64,000 nt of DNA from Haloarcula hispanica ATCC 33960 (GTDB taxonomy: Archaea > Halobacteriota > Halobacteria > Halobacteriales > Haloarculaceae): the NCBI RefSeq assembly GCF_000223905.1, contig NC_015948.1, positions 2,356,001-2,420,000 on the forward strand. The letters run 5' to 3'. Below are positions 35,501 to 43,051 of this stretch, one piece after another. The translations under genes and the position numbers were made by a program. How positions within the stretch are numbered: the first letter of the stretch is position 1; each line of letters starts with the position of its first letter. A model generated the notes under the pieces. It was given only the letters and a program-made list of their open reading frames with translations. It searched no databases and had not been told where the DNA came from.

Positions 35501-37122
35501 CTGTCGTACTCCTGCAGCGCGTCCGCGAGGTGGAGCCCCGCGGCGTCGATGCGGTGGTCCGGCGTCCCGTTTGTCAGCCCCATCACGTACACGCCCAGAT
35601 CACTGTCCCAGAGCGTATCCAGCCCGTCTAGCAACCGGTCGGCTGCCGCCAGACTCTGCTCACAGACCGATTCGGGCATCGGGGCGCGGGTCACCGCGGC
35701 GAAGGCCTCGATGAACGTCGCAGTGGTGTGCGTGAACTGGCCGACCGAGTCCTCCCAGACGTTCTGACACGGCTCGGGCAGGTCGTTGGCCGCGATGTCT
35801 TCGATGAGCGTGTCGACGGCCGCATCGATTGTCTCCCGAACCATCGCCGTCAGTTCGGCGTCCATCTTGCCGCGGTGTGTTCGCAGCAGCGTCGCGAGGA
35901 AGGCGGTGACGGTCGCGGTCTGGTCGGCCTGGTACTCCGGCGATTCGGCGTTGTGCTCGACTCTGGCGTTGGCCCAGCCCGGCGCGATAGCCCCGGTATC
36001 GGCCCAGACGCGGTGGGGCCACCGCCCGTCGGAAAGCTGGCTGTCACAGAGGAACGCCGCGCTCTCGGTCAACATTTCGACGGTGTCGATATCGAGTCGG
36101 TCGCCGGCTTCGAGCAGATGCCGGGAGACCGAGGCGTCGTCGCGGAACCAGACGTAGCCGTAGCCGCCGGAGTTCGAGTAGAACGGGTCGAACTCCGGGG
36201 CGGCGATGCGACCGCCGGTCGGCGAGGACAGCAGGTCAAGCACCCGCAGGTCCATCCGTATCGAATCTGACCGCGGCGTCGATTCGGCCACGTCGATGCG
36301 CGTTCGCTCCCGCCCGGCCTGCCGGAGATCGTCAGACGTCGTGTGCTCCGTCACACAGTCGGCGAGGTCGAGGAGTGCCGTCTCCCGGTCGACCTCGTCG
36401 TGGTTCGAGAGCTGACTGACCAGCGTCGTGTCCTTGCTGCGTCCGGACCGGTCAAGCGGCGCGGTCACGAGGAAGTCACCGGTGAGGCGGGTCTGGTCGC
36501 GTCGCTCGACTGGCTCCGACCGCGGGAACGCAATCGGGCTGCCGTCGAGTATCTCCGCGAGGCGTTCCGGCCGCTGTCCGGCGACGGCGTCCAGCCCGGT
36601 CGACGAGGCGAGGTAATCGTGCTCTCGCCGATGGTACACCTCCAGTACGCGCGAGTCGTCTGGCCCGGCGTCTTCGTGAATCAGCGAGCCGACGCCGCTG
36701 TCGCTGCTGTCGGGGGCCAGCGTGACGAACGCCACGAGCTTGGCGTCCTGTGGAACCGCCCCGCGCATCGCGACGTGCGTGACGTGGGCCCGGCCCAGCG
36801 TCAGATCGTACTGGTGGACCGTGAACGACCCCGCGTCGTATTCGGTCTCGACGAGCCGCGTCTCGCGGTAGTAGTGCTGTCTGATCGTTTCCAGGTCACT
36901 GAACCACCGTGTTTCGTCCCCAAGCATAACCCCGAGCCTGGAGCGGTCAATACCGGAGAGCCCGGAGAGCGAATCGGAATAGTCCTTCAGCGTGCCGTCT
37001 TCGCCGACGTGTACGAGCCGATCACCGTGCCCGGAGAAAGAGCCTGAAACAGTCCTGCGTTCTTCTGGAAAGCGCTCGTGACGAGTCCGCTTGTATTCGT
37101 TGAGCGCTGTCGAAAGCCGCAT
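32587..37122 (-). CDS. Double glucoamylase: two tandem GH15 modules in one chain
   Basis: A protein of about 1,511 residues built of two glucan 1,4-alpha-glucosidase (GH15) modules. Module 1 (about 1-680) has an N-terminal beta domain and an (alpha/alpha)6 barrel with GGYGYVWFRDDASV near 320. Module 2 (from about 695) has a glucodextranase-type N domain and a barrel with KGYGYNFVWSRDLYQ near 1048, TRWGGEQMDNISFPQ and HKGKGRLWPLLTGERAEYE. Single GH15 proteins are about 650-850 residues. There is no signal peptide, so it acts in the cytoplasm, releasing glucose from maltodextrins. ATG 37122 is 26-27 bp from a TATA box; ATG 37128 is an alternative. Confidence 0.92.
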   Translation of the reverse strand: MRLSTALNEYKRTRHERFPEERRTVSGSFSGHGDRLVHVGEDGTLKDYSDSLSGLSGIDRSRLGVMLGDETRWFSDLETIRQHYYRETRLVETEYDAGSFTVHQYDLTLGRAHVTHVAMRGAVPQDAKLVAFVTLAPDSSDSGVGSLIHEDAGPDDSRVLEVYHRREHDYLASSTGLDAVAGQRPERLAEILDGSPIAFPRSEPVERRDQTRLTGDFLVTAPLDRSGRSKDTTLVSQLSNHDEVDRETALLDLADCVTEHTTSDDLRQAGRERTRIDVAESTPRSDSIRMDLRVLDLLSSPTGGRIAAPEFDPFYSNSGGYGYVWFRDDASVSRHLLEAGDRLDIDTVEMLTESAAFLCDSQLSDGRWPHRVWADTGAIAPGWANARVEHNAESPEYQADQTATVTAFLATLLRTHRGKMDAELTAMVRETIDAAVDTLIEDIAANDLPEPCQNVWEDSVGQFTHTTATFIEAFAAVTRAPMPESVCEQSLAAADRLLDGLDTLWDSDLGVYVMGLTNGTPDHRIDAAGLHLADALQEYDSVESTTLADQHIIRLADHVSTTLDTLFRNPTESQVAGLARYEGDRWRTGHQDSEKVWTVTTAMGALAAARVGDMLNDRDGSGDAYLDRASDLYELLEDDGPLTTDAGYLAEQAFDDGDLDSATPLGWSHALRLHATARLGELNALPTTSAGTEGPSERPTWTTGEKYGVGTVADHDEPDPSRVWFTLTEGALTEARYPQVDLMNLRTLDFLVRCTDETDYAVRTHRENRRTDDSVRRRVEPVDDEALLYRHVFTETGDGRGHEWTLTVDYATDPEHDAIVADVSFSAKDGKSYDVFSVADIALTSTVTEDRAIRYGQPGSYHLVGRNPRAYTDQTDNDLLVDENGDAYSIAVAMAAAGRFDWATVGAAGSDHLDGLYSDGDLPNPVESIDGTNLVLIGRLDSGTRVSDTVALGFARQADTAAALGEADGALDRGYETVSAEYADSWGDFLSDKQLPESVADDEALANQYRTALMTLLAVEDKTYRGASIASPSVPWGEAVHAEEPKGYGYNFVWSRDLYQVFSVFDAIGSLDIATEQLEYIYEYQQDEAGFIPQNTYVNGTTRWGGEQMDNISFPQVMAYRLAEGGVDFEDVEYSYENVRRSAEYVVRHGPETAQERWEEEAGFSPSSIAAEIAGLACAAKLALDTGHEADALVWLSLADQWANNVEAWTATETGTERHTNTPYYTRVTLDGNPEMGHLRTLANDGPTLDERNIIDGGFLELVRLGIKPDDDETIRNSLVEVDDTISVDTEYAPGFYRYNGDGYGERGRDDQGAPWTVEHKGKGRLWPLLTGERAEYELHRDDPDIPPENALQMMQDVANSGRMIAEQIWDRGHATDYDWEFAEGTGSATPLAWSMAQYVRLAHGISAGEPVETPAFVDDRYRKRRAHTPDRSPALRVDTQFRGNELVVSGETTGVCVVVKTPADITYIPVEEREFEVAVDVDPGENQVIVAAADDEDLVTAGTTVWQLNL

Positions 37123-37145
37123 ACACATCAAAGCAGACCAATCTC

Positions 37146-37151
37146 TATAAA
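37146..37151 (-). promoter_or_regulatory. TATA box of the double GH15 gene
   Basis: TTTATA on the minus strand is centred 27 bp upstream of ATG 37122, supporting that codon as a leaderless start. Confidence 0.65.
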
Positions 37152-37248
37152 CTCCTGTGGTTCGGACAAATTAGTGATACTTCGAGGGAGTGGCTGCATA
37201 TCCCGGGAGAACGGGGCCGCTGATGCCGAACAGATCCGCGCGCTCGGT

Positions 37249-39243
37249 CTACTGGTTTAGAGCGCTCTCGTCAGCCGGGAACACGGCGGCGCTGTCGACG
37301 GTGACTGCTGTGTCCCCGTCATCAGCAGCTCCACGATGCTCCCCAGAAACGAGGTCGGTATCATCGGTCCCGGCTGGTAGCCCGACCGTCGACGGTTCAC
37401 TACTGAAGTTGAGCACGACGACAGCCGCGTCCCCCGCAGTTGTCCGCGCGTACGCGACGACGCGGTCGGACGGGCCGTCACGGACCTCGTACGGGATTCG
37501 GAGGAGGTCCGCGTCGGCCGACAGCGCCGGCTGGTCGTGTCTGACCGCGGAGAGGTCACTGACGAACGACTGGAGCGCCTCGTCGGCGTGGTCCCACGCG
37601 AGGTCGTCGCGCCGGCCGCGCTGTCCGAACTCCTGGCCGGCGTACAGCAGCGGCGCGCCCGGGAGCGTGAACAGCGCACCCGCGGCGGCCTCGGCGGCGC
37701 CCCGCCCGTAGTCGACGACGTAGCGCGTCTCGTCGTGGTTCTCCGCGTACAGCATGAACGACGCGTGCTCCGGGAAGCCGATCTCCGCCCGCCCCTCGAT
37801 AGCACCGAGGACGGCCTCGGCATCGCCGCCGTCGCCGACCTGCCGGAGCGCGGCGTAGGTCGTCGAGTCGAAGTGCATATCGAACAGTCCGGCCTGAAAG
37901 TCTGGGATGTACGGGATGGTCTCGTCCAGCAGCAGGAACTCGCTGTCGCGGTCCTTGCAGTAGTCGTGGATCTCGCGCCAGAAGCTGTTCGGGACGGCCC
38001 AGGCCATGTCACACCGGAACCCGTCGACCAGTTCGGCCCACTGGGCGACCGCATCGAGCAGGTGCCGGCGGACCGGCAGGTGGTCGAAGTCGAAGTTCGC
38101 GATGTGCTCCCATTCGAAGTACGTCTCTGGCTCGGTCTCGGTGCGCCACTCGTACCAGTCGCGGTACTCGCTGGCCGGGTTGTTGACGGCGGACTCGAAG
38201 TAGGGGTGGGTCCGCGCCGAGTGGTTACACACCAGGTCGAACAGCACCTTGAACCCGCGGTCGTGGGCCGCCTCGACGAACCGCTCGTAGTCCGCGCGGG
38301 TGCCGAGGTCCGACGCGATTTCGAAGAAGTCGGTGATGTTGTAGCCGTGGGGCGCGTGGTCGTTCTGTAACACCGGCGTGAGCCAGATGGCGTCGACGCC
38401 GAGCGAGTCGAGGTAATCCAGACGGTCGATGATCGCGTCGAAGGGCGATTCGTCGCTATCGCCGGCGAACGTGCGAACGTAAATCTCGTAGATGACCGAG
38501 TCCTCGGCCCAGGCCGGCGCGTCGTACGGTCGACTGGCAGCGACCCCGTCGCCGCTCGTCACGGTCTCGATGCCGCCCCCGTCGCGGCTAAACTCGACGG
38601 CGTCGGGCACGCTGTAGCCGTGGTCTCCGATGGCAACGGCGTGGATGCGAGCGCGGTCCGGGAGCGCGTCCAGCGGAATCCGGAGAGCCGTCCCGTCCCG
38701 GGTCACCGCGTCGGCGTCGATATCATCACGGTCGTCCAGCAGGAACTCGACGGCGAGGTCGGCGGCCGTCTCGGTCCCCTCGGGATGGGGACTGCAATCG
38801 GCGCGAACGACGGCTTCGTCGCCCTCAATGTCCGGCCGCAGAGTCAGGCGTGGCTGGCCGCCGCCACTGCCGCCGTCGCCGCCGTCCCCTGCCTCGGTGT
38901 ACTCGCCGCTCCCGCTGCGGCCGGAACCGCTTTGCCCGCCGGAGACGCCACCGCTGTGACCGCCAGAGCGGCCGGACGTGTGTGTCCCGCTCGATTCGAG
39001 GGTCCCCGGGAACGCGCGGACAGTAAGGTCGTGTTCGCCGTCCGGTGCGGTGAGTCGGACGACGTATCTGCCCGGCGCGTCGGGGACGAGGTGTTCGACC
39101 GGGCCGTCTCCGAGCGATACCGTTGATTGCGCCGGTGCCTGCGTCAGTCGCCAGGTGTAGGTCGCCGACGGGTCCGGGTCGCGGGGCGCGAGTTCGACCT
39201 CGTCACCCGTCGCCACGAACCGCGGCGGTCCAGGATGGTGCAT
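37249..39243 (-). CDS. GH13 alpha-amylase / maltodextrin hydrolase
   Basis: A 664-residue cytoplasmic GH13 enzyme. The N-terminal beta domain (about 1-85) is joined by a low-complexity Ser/Gly linker (about 88-128) to a second beta domain (to about 245) and a (beta/alpha)8 barrel starting SVIYEIYVRTFAGD. Conserved regions are FDLVCNHS (region I), DGFRCDMAW with the nucleophile Asp near 409, LLLDE acid/base Glu near 440 and ENHDE near 501-505. It resembles cyclomaltodextrinase/neopullulanase types rather than secreted amylases, because no Tat or Sec signal is present. Adjacent to the double GH15 gene in the same direction with 127 bp between them. Confidence 0.92.
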   Translation of the reverse strand: MHHPGPPRFVATGDEVELAPRDPDPSATYTWRLTQAPAQSTVSLGDGPVEHLVPDAPGRYVVRLTAPDGEHDLTVRAFPGTLESSGTHTSGRSGGHSGGVSGGQSGSGRSGSGEYTEAGDGGDGGSGGGQPRLTLRPDIEGDEAVVRADCSPHPEGTETAADLAVEFLLDDRDDIDADAVTRDGTALRIPLDALPDRARIHAVAIGDHGYSVPDAVEFSRDGGGIETVTSGDGVAASRPYDAPAWAEDSVIYEIYVRTFAGDSDESPFDAIIDRLDYLDSLGVDAIWLTPVLQNDHAPHGYNITDFFEIASDLGTRADYERFVEAAHDRGFKVLFDLVCNHSARTHPYFESAVNNPASEYRDWYEWRTETEPETYFEWEHIANFDFDHLPVRRHLLDAVAQWAELVDGFRCDMAWAVPNSFWREIHDYCKDRDSEFLLLDETIPYIPDFQAGLFDMHFDSTTYAALRQVGDGGDAEAVLGAIEGRAEIGFPEHASFMLYAENHDETRYVVDYGRGAAEAAAGALFTLPGAPLLYAGQEFGQRGRRDDLAWDHADEALQSFVSDLSAVRHDQPALSADADLLRIPYEVRDGPSDRVVAYARTTAGDAAVVVLNFSSEPSTVGLPAGTDDTDLVSGEHRGAADDGDTAVTVDSAAVFPADESALNQ

Positions 39244-39340
39244 AGGTTCACTGCGATTGACAGTGTCTTTGTACTTGGGGTAGCCGCGAGCGTGCCGCCG
39301 CCGGCAGCATCGCTTTCCGGCTACGGCGTGTACCTCCGCT

Positions 39341-39676
39341 GTGCCCGACTACCGACGCGACGCCGGGTTTGCGCTGCTCTGTGGACTGGCACTCGTCGCG
39401 TATCTCCGACAGACGGGCGCAGTTGAGACGTTCTGGTCCGAGTCCGCCATCGCCGTCGGCGTGGCCGTCGCACTGTGTGTCGAGGCGCTGTTCGTTCTCG
39501 ACACGCCCGTCGCGGCGCTGTGGCAGCGCCGCGGCGTCCGGACGGCGTCGGCAGTCGTACTCCTGGGTGTTGCCGGCGGACTCGCCGTCTTTCTGGGCCC
39601 GGTCGTCGTCGCCGCGGCGTGCTGGGGACTCGTGACGTACTTCGGCATCCTCGCTGTGTGCCTGTGTTACCGGTGA
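39341..39676 (+). CDS. Small membrane protein of unknown function
   Basis: A 111-residue protein with about four predicted membrane spans (near 8-22, 36-55, 66-85 and 86-108) and no catalytic motif. The GTG at 39341 is the best start (MPDYRRDAGFALLCG). It is divergent from the GH13 gene. I do not recognise the family; short four-span proteins of this kind are common and poorly studied in haloarchaea. Confidence 0.65.
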   Translation: MPDYRRDAGFALLCGLALVAYLRQTGAVETFWSESAIAVGVAVALCVEALFVLDTPVAALWQRRGVRTASAVVLLGVAGGLAVFLGPVVVAAACWGLVTYFGILAVCLCYR

Positions 39677-40036
39677 GCGTTCACCCTCGCGGGGACGACA
39701 CCGGTCGATGACCGTAGTAACCACCTACAACTATACGCTCCAAGCTAGTACTGTAATAGAATTATATAACTACTGCTTGCGCTACTCGGAGTTGTTTTTG
39801 AGTTTTCGAACTTAAATAGAAGATACTATATTTGAAAAGAGTTGAAGTAGCCCGATTATGGAGCTAAATGAGGGTATCGAGGGCGGAGTATTTCTCTACA
39901 GTAGCCAGACTTGTCCACCACGGACAGCGGGTATTCGGCCGTCGAATAACAACTGTACTGGTATTAGATTCTGCCAGTACCGGCCAACCGTTGGCGACGG
40001 AACTCGGTGTATCTGTCGAGACAACAGACGGAGCGG
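39677..40036. other. AT-rich intergenic region
   Basis: These 360 bp between the small membrane protein and the IclR gene are clearly more AT-rich than their surroundings, especially 39740-39870. A plus-strand frame at 39868-40065 encodes 65 codons but overlaps the end of iclR and matches nothing I recognise. No RNA gene or repeat was found. Confidence 0.4.
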
Positions 40037-40801
40037 TTATTCGTGAGCCAGATTCACTTCGATGACGTTAGCGGCCTGTTGCACCGTGTCGATGAGTTGT
40101 GCTTTGCGGCCCGGCGACTGCAACCGGTTGATGGGCGCGGTGATGCTGATGGCGGCCTCGCGCCGGTCGCCGGTGTCGATGGGGACCCCGACACAACCGG
40201 TTCCGTCGACCCGTTCCTCGGTGTCATCGGCGACCCCGCGCTCCCGGATCGTCTCCAGTTCCGCAAACAGCGTCTCGCGGTCTGTGATGGTGTTGTCCGT
40301 CTCGGCCGGCAGCCCGCGGGTCTCGATGATTTCCGCGACCCGCTCATCGTCGAAACTCGACAGGAGCGCTTTGCCGATAGCGGTCTTGTGGAGGTGGATG
40401 CGCTTCCCGAGGCGCGTATCGAGCGCGACCGCCTGGTCGCCGCTGGTGGTGTGGATGTAGATGCCGTAGCCCTGCTCCTCAATCATCAGGTTCGCCAGTT
40501 CGCCGGTCTCGACGGCCATCCGTCTGACCTCGGGCTTTGCCACCTCGTAGATGCCGTCGTAGCGCTGTGCCATGCCGCCGAACTCCAGCCACCGGAGCCC
40601 GATGCGGTACTCGCCGTCCCGTTCCACGACCAGTCCCTCGTCTTCTAGCGTCACCAGGTGTTTGTATATCGTGCTCTTGGCCGGGTCCAGCGAGTCGGCG
40701 AGTTCGACCAGCGTGGCGCTCCCGCCGAGGTCTTTGATTCCCGAGAGGACCGACAGCGAGGTCTGCGTCGCCCGGACCGAGTCCGTTTTTGCCCGTGTCA
40801 T
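40037..40801 (-). CDS. IclR-family transcriptional regulator
   Basis: A 254-residue regulator with an N-terminal winged HTH (about 12-75: SATLVELADSLDPAKSTIYKHLVTLED) and the C-terminal IclR effector domain (about 85-245: LANLMIEEQGYGIYI, RIHLHKTAIGKALLSS, GTGCVGVPI). It is divergent from malate synthase aceB with a 414-bp intergenic region that contains paired sites resembling IclR operators. Its own promoter has a palindrome between TATA box and start codon, which suggests negative autoregulation. A role in acetate/glyoxylate control is inferred from position only. Confidence 0.9.
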   Translation of the reverse strand: MTRAKTDSVRATQTSLSVLSGIKDLGGSATLVELADSLDPAKSTIYKHLVTLEDEGLVVERDGEYRIGLRWLEFGGMAQRYDGIYEVAKPEVRRMAVETGELANLMIEEQGYGIYIHTTSGDQAVALDTRLGKRIHLHKTAIGKALLSSFDDERVAEIIETRGLPAETDNTITDRETLFAELETIRERGVADDTEERVDGTGCVGVPIDTGDRREAAISITAPINRLQSPGRKAQLIDTVQQAANVIEVNLAHE

Positions 40802-40803
40802 TA

Positions 40804-40821
40804 GGCACCAGTTCTGGTGCC
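40804..40821. repeat. Perfect inverted repeat in the iclR promoter, candidate operator
   Basis: The arms GGCACCAG and CTGGTGCC flank TT. It lies between the TATA box (40827-40834, minus strand) and the iclR ATG at 40801. Binding here would block initiation; autoregulation is likely. Confidence 0.7.
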
Positions 40822-40826
40822 GCTCG

Positions 40827-40834
40827 AATAAAAT
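40827..40834 (-). promoter_or_regulatory. TATA box of the IclR-family gene
   Basis: The sequence ATTTTATT on the minus strand is centred about 29 bp from the ATG, so the transcript is leaderless and the 18-bp palindrome sits in between. Confidence 0.65.
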
Positions 40835-40927
40835 TGCCGTATCGGTTGTGACAATCGCTCTACGGTAGCTTCCGAGGCTTGACGCACGGCGAAGTGGGCG
40901 TCACCAGTCTCTACAACCGTCACAGGC

Positions 40928-41119
40928 ATTCGGAAATACGAAACGGAAAGGTGGGTTCAATAGCGCGAAGCCAGCGACCGAAGTCGCCGGGGGCTCCGTG
41001 ATGTGGCGACTGAACGGTCGCGAGATATCGACAGAGCGGTGTGCACCGCCGACCGTTGTGTCGTCCGGGCGCACGAGTAGTGAAAGAAAATATAGCATAC
41101 ATATTTCGTATTTCCGAAT
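40928..41119. repeat. Perfect 16-bp inverted repeats bounding 192 bp upstream of aceB
   Basis: ATTCGGAAATACGAAA at 40928-40943 is repeated as its exact reverse complement at 41104-41119. Each copy contains TTCG-N6-CGAA and is therefore a quasi-palindrome on its own. This can be two sites for one dimeric regulator, or the terminal repeats of a small MITE-like element. I see no flanking direct duplication. Confidence 0.75.
40974..41021. repeat. Nested hairpin upstream of aceB
   Basis: Two stems are in register: GCGACCG (40974-40980) pairs with CGGTCGC (41015-41021), and GTCGCC (40983-40988) pairs with GGCGAC (41005-41010). A further hairpin, GCGGTG-TG-CACCGC, follows at 41036-41049. The potential to fold is strong in DNA or RNA. 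Confidence 0.6.
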
Positions 41120-41180
41120 CCGCTGAAAGACGGTGGAACGACCGCTCTCGTCGATGTTTCGGTCGATAGTGGACGGTAGA

Positions 41181-41186
41181 TTTAAG
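41181..41186 (+). promoter_or_regulatory. TATA box of aceB
   Basis: The sequence tttaag is centred about 32 bp before ATG 41216, predicting a leader of only about five bases. Confidence 0.55.
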
Positions 41187-41215
41187 CGGTTCCGTCGGGT
41201 TCTTTGAGACGAGTT

Positions 41216-42523
41216 ATGAGTGTGAAACGACACTACGACCGCGAGTTCGTCAGAACGTTCTTTACCTCTCCAACAGCAGTCGACGGGGAGGACGATTCAG
41301 CGAAGATGCTGCGAAGCGCGGGCCAGCTCCGCGGCCTGCAGGCCCCGGATGTCTGGGTCCCGGACAACGAGGACGCGACGGCACCGAACATGCGCGAGGA
41401 GGGCGTCGAGAACATCATCGAAGTGGTCTCAGAACAGGGTGCCGAGTTCCCCGGCGAGATCCACCCGCGCGTCGTCTGGCACCGCGAGTCCCCGACGACC
41501 CGCTATCAGGGCTTCCAGCAGATGCTCGAAATTACCGACCCCGAAAACGGTGCGGTCGAGCACATCGACGGCTTCGTCATCCCGGAGGTCGGCGACATCG
41601 ACGACTGGAAGAAGGCCGACGAGTTCTTCACCATCATCGAGCACGAGCACGGACTGGAGGAGGGGAGCCTCTCCATGTCGGTCATCGTCGAGAGCGGCGA
41701 GGCCGAACTGGCGATGGGCGACCTGCGCGAGGAGATGGGCAAGCCCTCGAACAACCTCGAACGTATGTTCCTGCTCGTCGACGGCGAGGTCGACTACACG
41801 AAGGATATGCGCGCGATGACGCCTACCGGCGAACTCCCGCCGTGGCCGGAACTGCGCCACAACACCTCCCGCGGTGCCAGCGCCGCCGGCCTTATCGCCG
41901 TCGACGGCCCCTACGACGATATCCGCGACGTCGAGGGGTACCGCGAGCGGATGAAGGACAACCGCGCGAAGGGGATGACTGGCATCTGGTCGCTGACACC
42001 GGGGCAAGTCGTGGAGGCGAACACGGCCCCGCTCCCGCCAAAGACCGGGAGCTGGCTGCTCGACGTCGGCGGTCAGGAGGTCGAACTCGACGCACAGGAC
42101 GGCAAGCAGGTGTACGACGGCGACGACCTCTCGCTGGAAACGGACGGCGAGGGCGGCTACGTCCTGCAGGCGGGCGGTGACCGGCTGGAACTGGACGAGG
42201 ACGAACTCACCGAGGAACTGCTCGACCGCACCGCGTACATCCCCAGCATGACCGACATCGTCGACTCGATGGAGGAGTTCGAGGCCGCGAAGGAGGCCGG
42301 CAAGGGAGCCATCGCGATGACTCAGGCCGCGACGCTGGTCATCGACGGCGTCGAAGTCGAGGTCAGTAAAGACCGGATGTGGGACGAAGCGACCTACCAG
42401 GCCGCCCAGACACCCATCACGCTGTTCCAGGACGTGTACGAGCACCGCCCGGACCAGCACGAGGAACTGGCGGAGATGTACGGCACTGACATCGTCGAAC
42501 GCGCCACGGCTGTCGGCAACTAA
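41216..42523 (+). CDS. aceB: Malate synthase, haloarchaeal type
   Basis: A 435-residue enzyme condensing glyoxylate with acetyl-CoA to malate. It belongs to the distinct short haloarchaeal malate synthase (MSH), related to the citrate lyase beta/HpcH fold, and its sequence is close to the Haloferax enzyme as I recall it (DREFVRTFFTSPTAV at the start, WVPDNEDATAPNMR, EIHPRVVWHR, LRHNTSRGASAAGL). Start ATG 41216 gives MSVKRHYDREF. No isocitrate lyase gene is adjacent. In Haloarcula the glyoxylate may come from the methylaspartate cycle rather than the glyoxylate shunt. Divergent from an IclR-type gene. Confidence 0.95.
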   Translation: MSVKRHYDREFVRTFFTSPTAVDGEDDSAKMLRSAGQLRGLQAPDVWVPDNEDATAPNMREEGVENIIEVVSEQGAEFPGEIHPRVVWHRESPTTRYQGFQQMLEITDPENGAVEHIDGFVIPEVGDIDDWKKADEFFTIIEHEHGLEEGSLSMSVIVESGEAELAMGDLREEMGKPSNNLERMFLLVDGEVDYTKDMRAMTPTGELPPWPELRHNTSRGASAAGLIAVDGPYDDIRDVEGYRERMKDNRAKGMTGIWSLTPGQVVEANTAPLPPKTGSWLLDVGGQEVELDAQDGKQVYDGDDLSLETDGEGGYVLQAGGDRLELDEDELTEELLDRTAYIPSMTDIVDSMEEFEAAKEAGKGAIAMTQAATLVIDGVEVEVSKDRMWDEATYQAAQTPITLFQDVYEHRPDQHEELAEMYGTDIVERATAVGN

Positions 42524-42568
42524 CGGCCGTCCTCAGTATTTCGTCACTCGAAACGCCGCGGGCGTGGT

Positions 42569-42949
42569 TCAGTCTTCCAGCGGTTCGATGAGTTCGACGT
42601 GGTGGCCGTCGGGGTCCGCGACGAAGGCCGTGTACGCGCCGGCCTCCGGCTGTGGGCCGGGCTCTTTGACGACGCCGTGATGATCGATGCGGTCGACCGT
42701 CGCGTCGACATCGTCCACGCCGAGAGCGAGATGGTCCCAGCCGGACCCCATCTCGAAGCTCGTCTCCCCGTCCGTTTCTGCCAGTTGCAGTTCGACGCCG
42801 CTGTCGTCGGCCACGTAGTAGTTCGTCGTCTCGCCGTCGGGCGTGGTGAACTGCCAGGACTCCTCGAAGCCGAACTGCTCGTAGAACGCGATCGATGCTG
42901 TGGCGTCGGCCACGTTCAGGCACATATGAAGGATGCTTGCATTGCCCAT
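42569..42949 (-). CDS. Glyoxalase/VOC-family protein
   Basis: A 126-residue vicinal-oxygen-chelate protein with two beta-alpha-beta-beta-beta modules: HMCLNVADATASIAFYEQFG (about 8-27) and HLALGVDDVDATVDRIDHHG, ending DPDGHHVELIEPLED. The typical metal ligands His (residue 8), Glu and His/Glu near the end are visible. It resembles lactoylglutathione lyase-type proteins, but haloarchaea lack glutathione, so the substrate is uncertain. ATG 42949 fits the fold; a longer frame adds a poor leader. Divergent from the YdiJ-like gene. Confidence 0.88.
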   Translation of the reverse strand: MGNASILHMCLNVADATASIAFYEQFGFEESWQFTTPDGETTNYYVADDSGVELQLAETDGETSFEMGSGWDHLALGVDDVDATVDRIDHHGVVKEPGPQPEAGAYTAFVADPDGHHVELIEPLED

Positions 42950-43022
42950 ACATCGCTTCCAGTGCCCTGCGTCAAATAGCTGGCGGGCTACGTAAAGCGA
43001 ATTGTGACCGCATGCCACAGAC

Positions 43023-43028
43023 TTTAAT
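43023..43028 (+). promoter_or_regulatory. TATA box of the YdiJ-like gene
   Basis: The sequence tttaat is centred 27 bp before ATG 43052, marking a leaderless start. Confidence 0.65.
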
Positions 43029-43051
43029 GATTATTACTCCTGAATGCTCGT

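Larger units (their letters stand above)
40802..41215. other. iclR-aceB divergent regulatory region
   Basis: This 414-bp region has no gene but a dense set of repeats: the iclR palindrome (40804-40821), two inverted 16-bp copies (40928-40943 and 41104-41119), a nested hairpin (40974-41021), a 6-2-6 hairpin (41036-41049), and the aceB TATA box (41181-41186). Confidence 0.7.

Noticed and set aside
39868-40065. A 65-codon plus-strand frame before iclR
   Set aside because: It overlaps the iclR 3' end, has no family resemblance and no TATA box at the right distance; could be real but not supportable.
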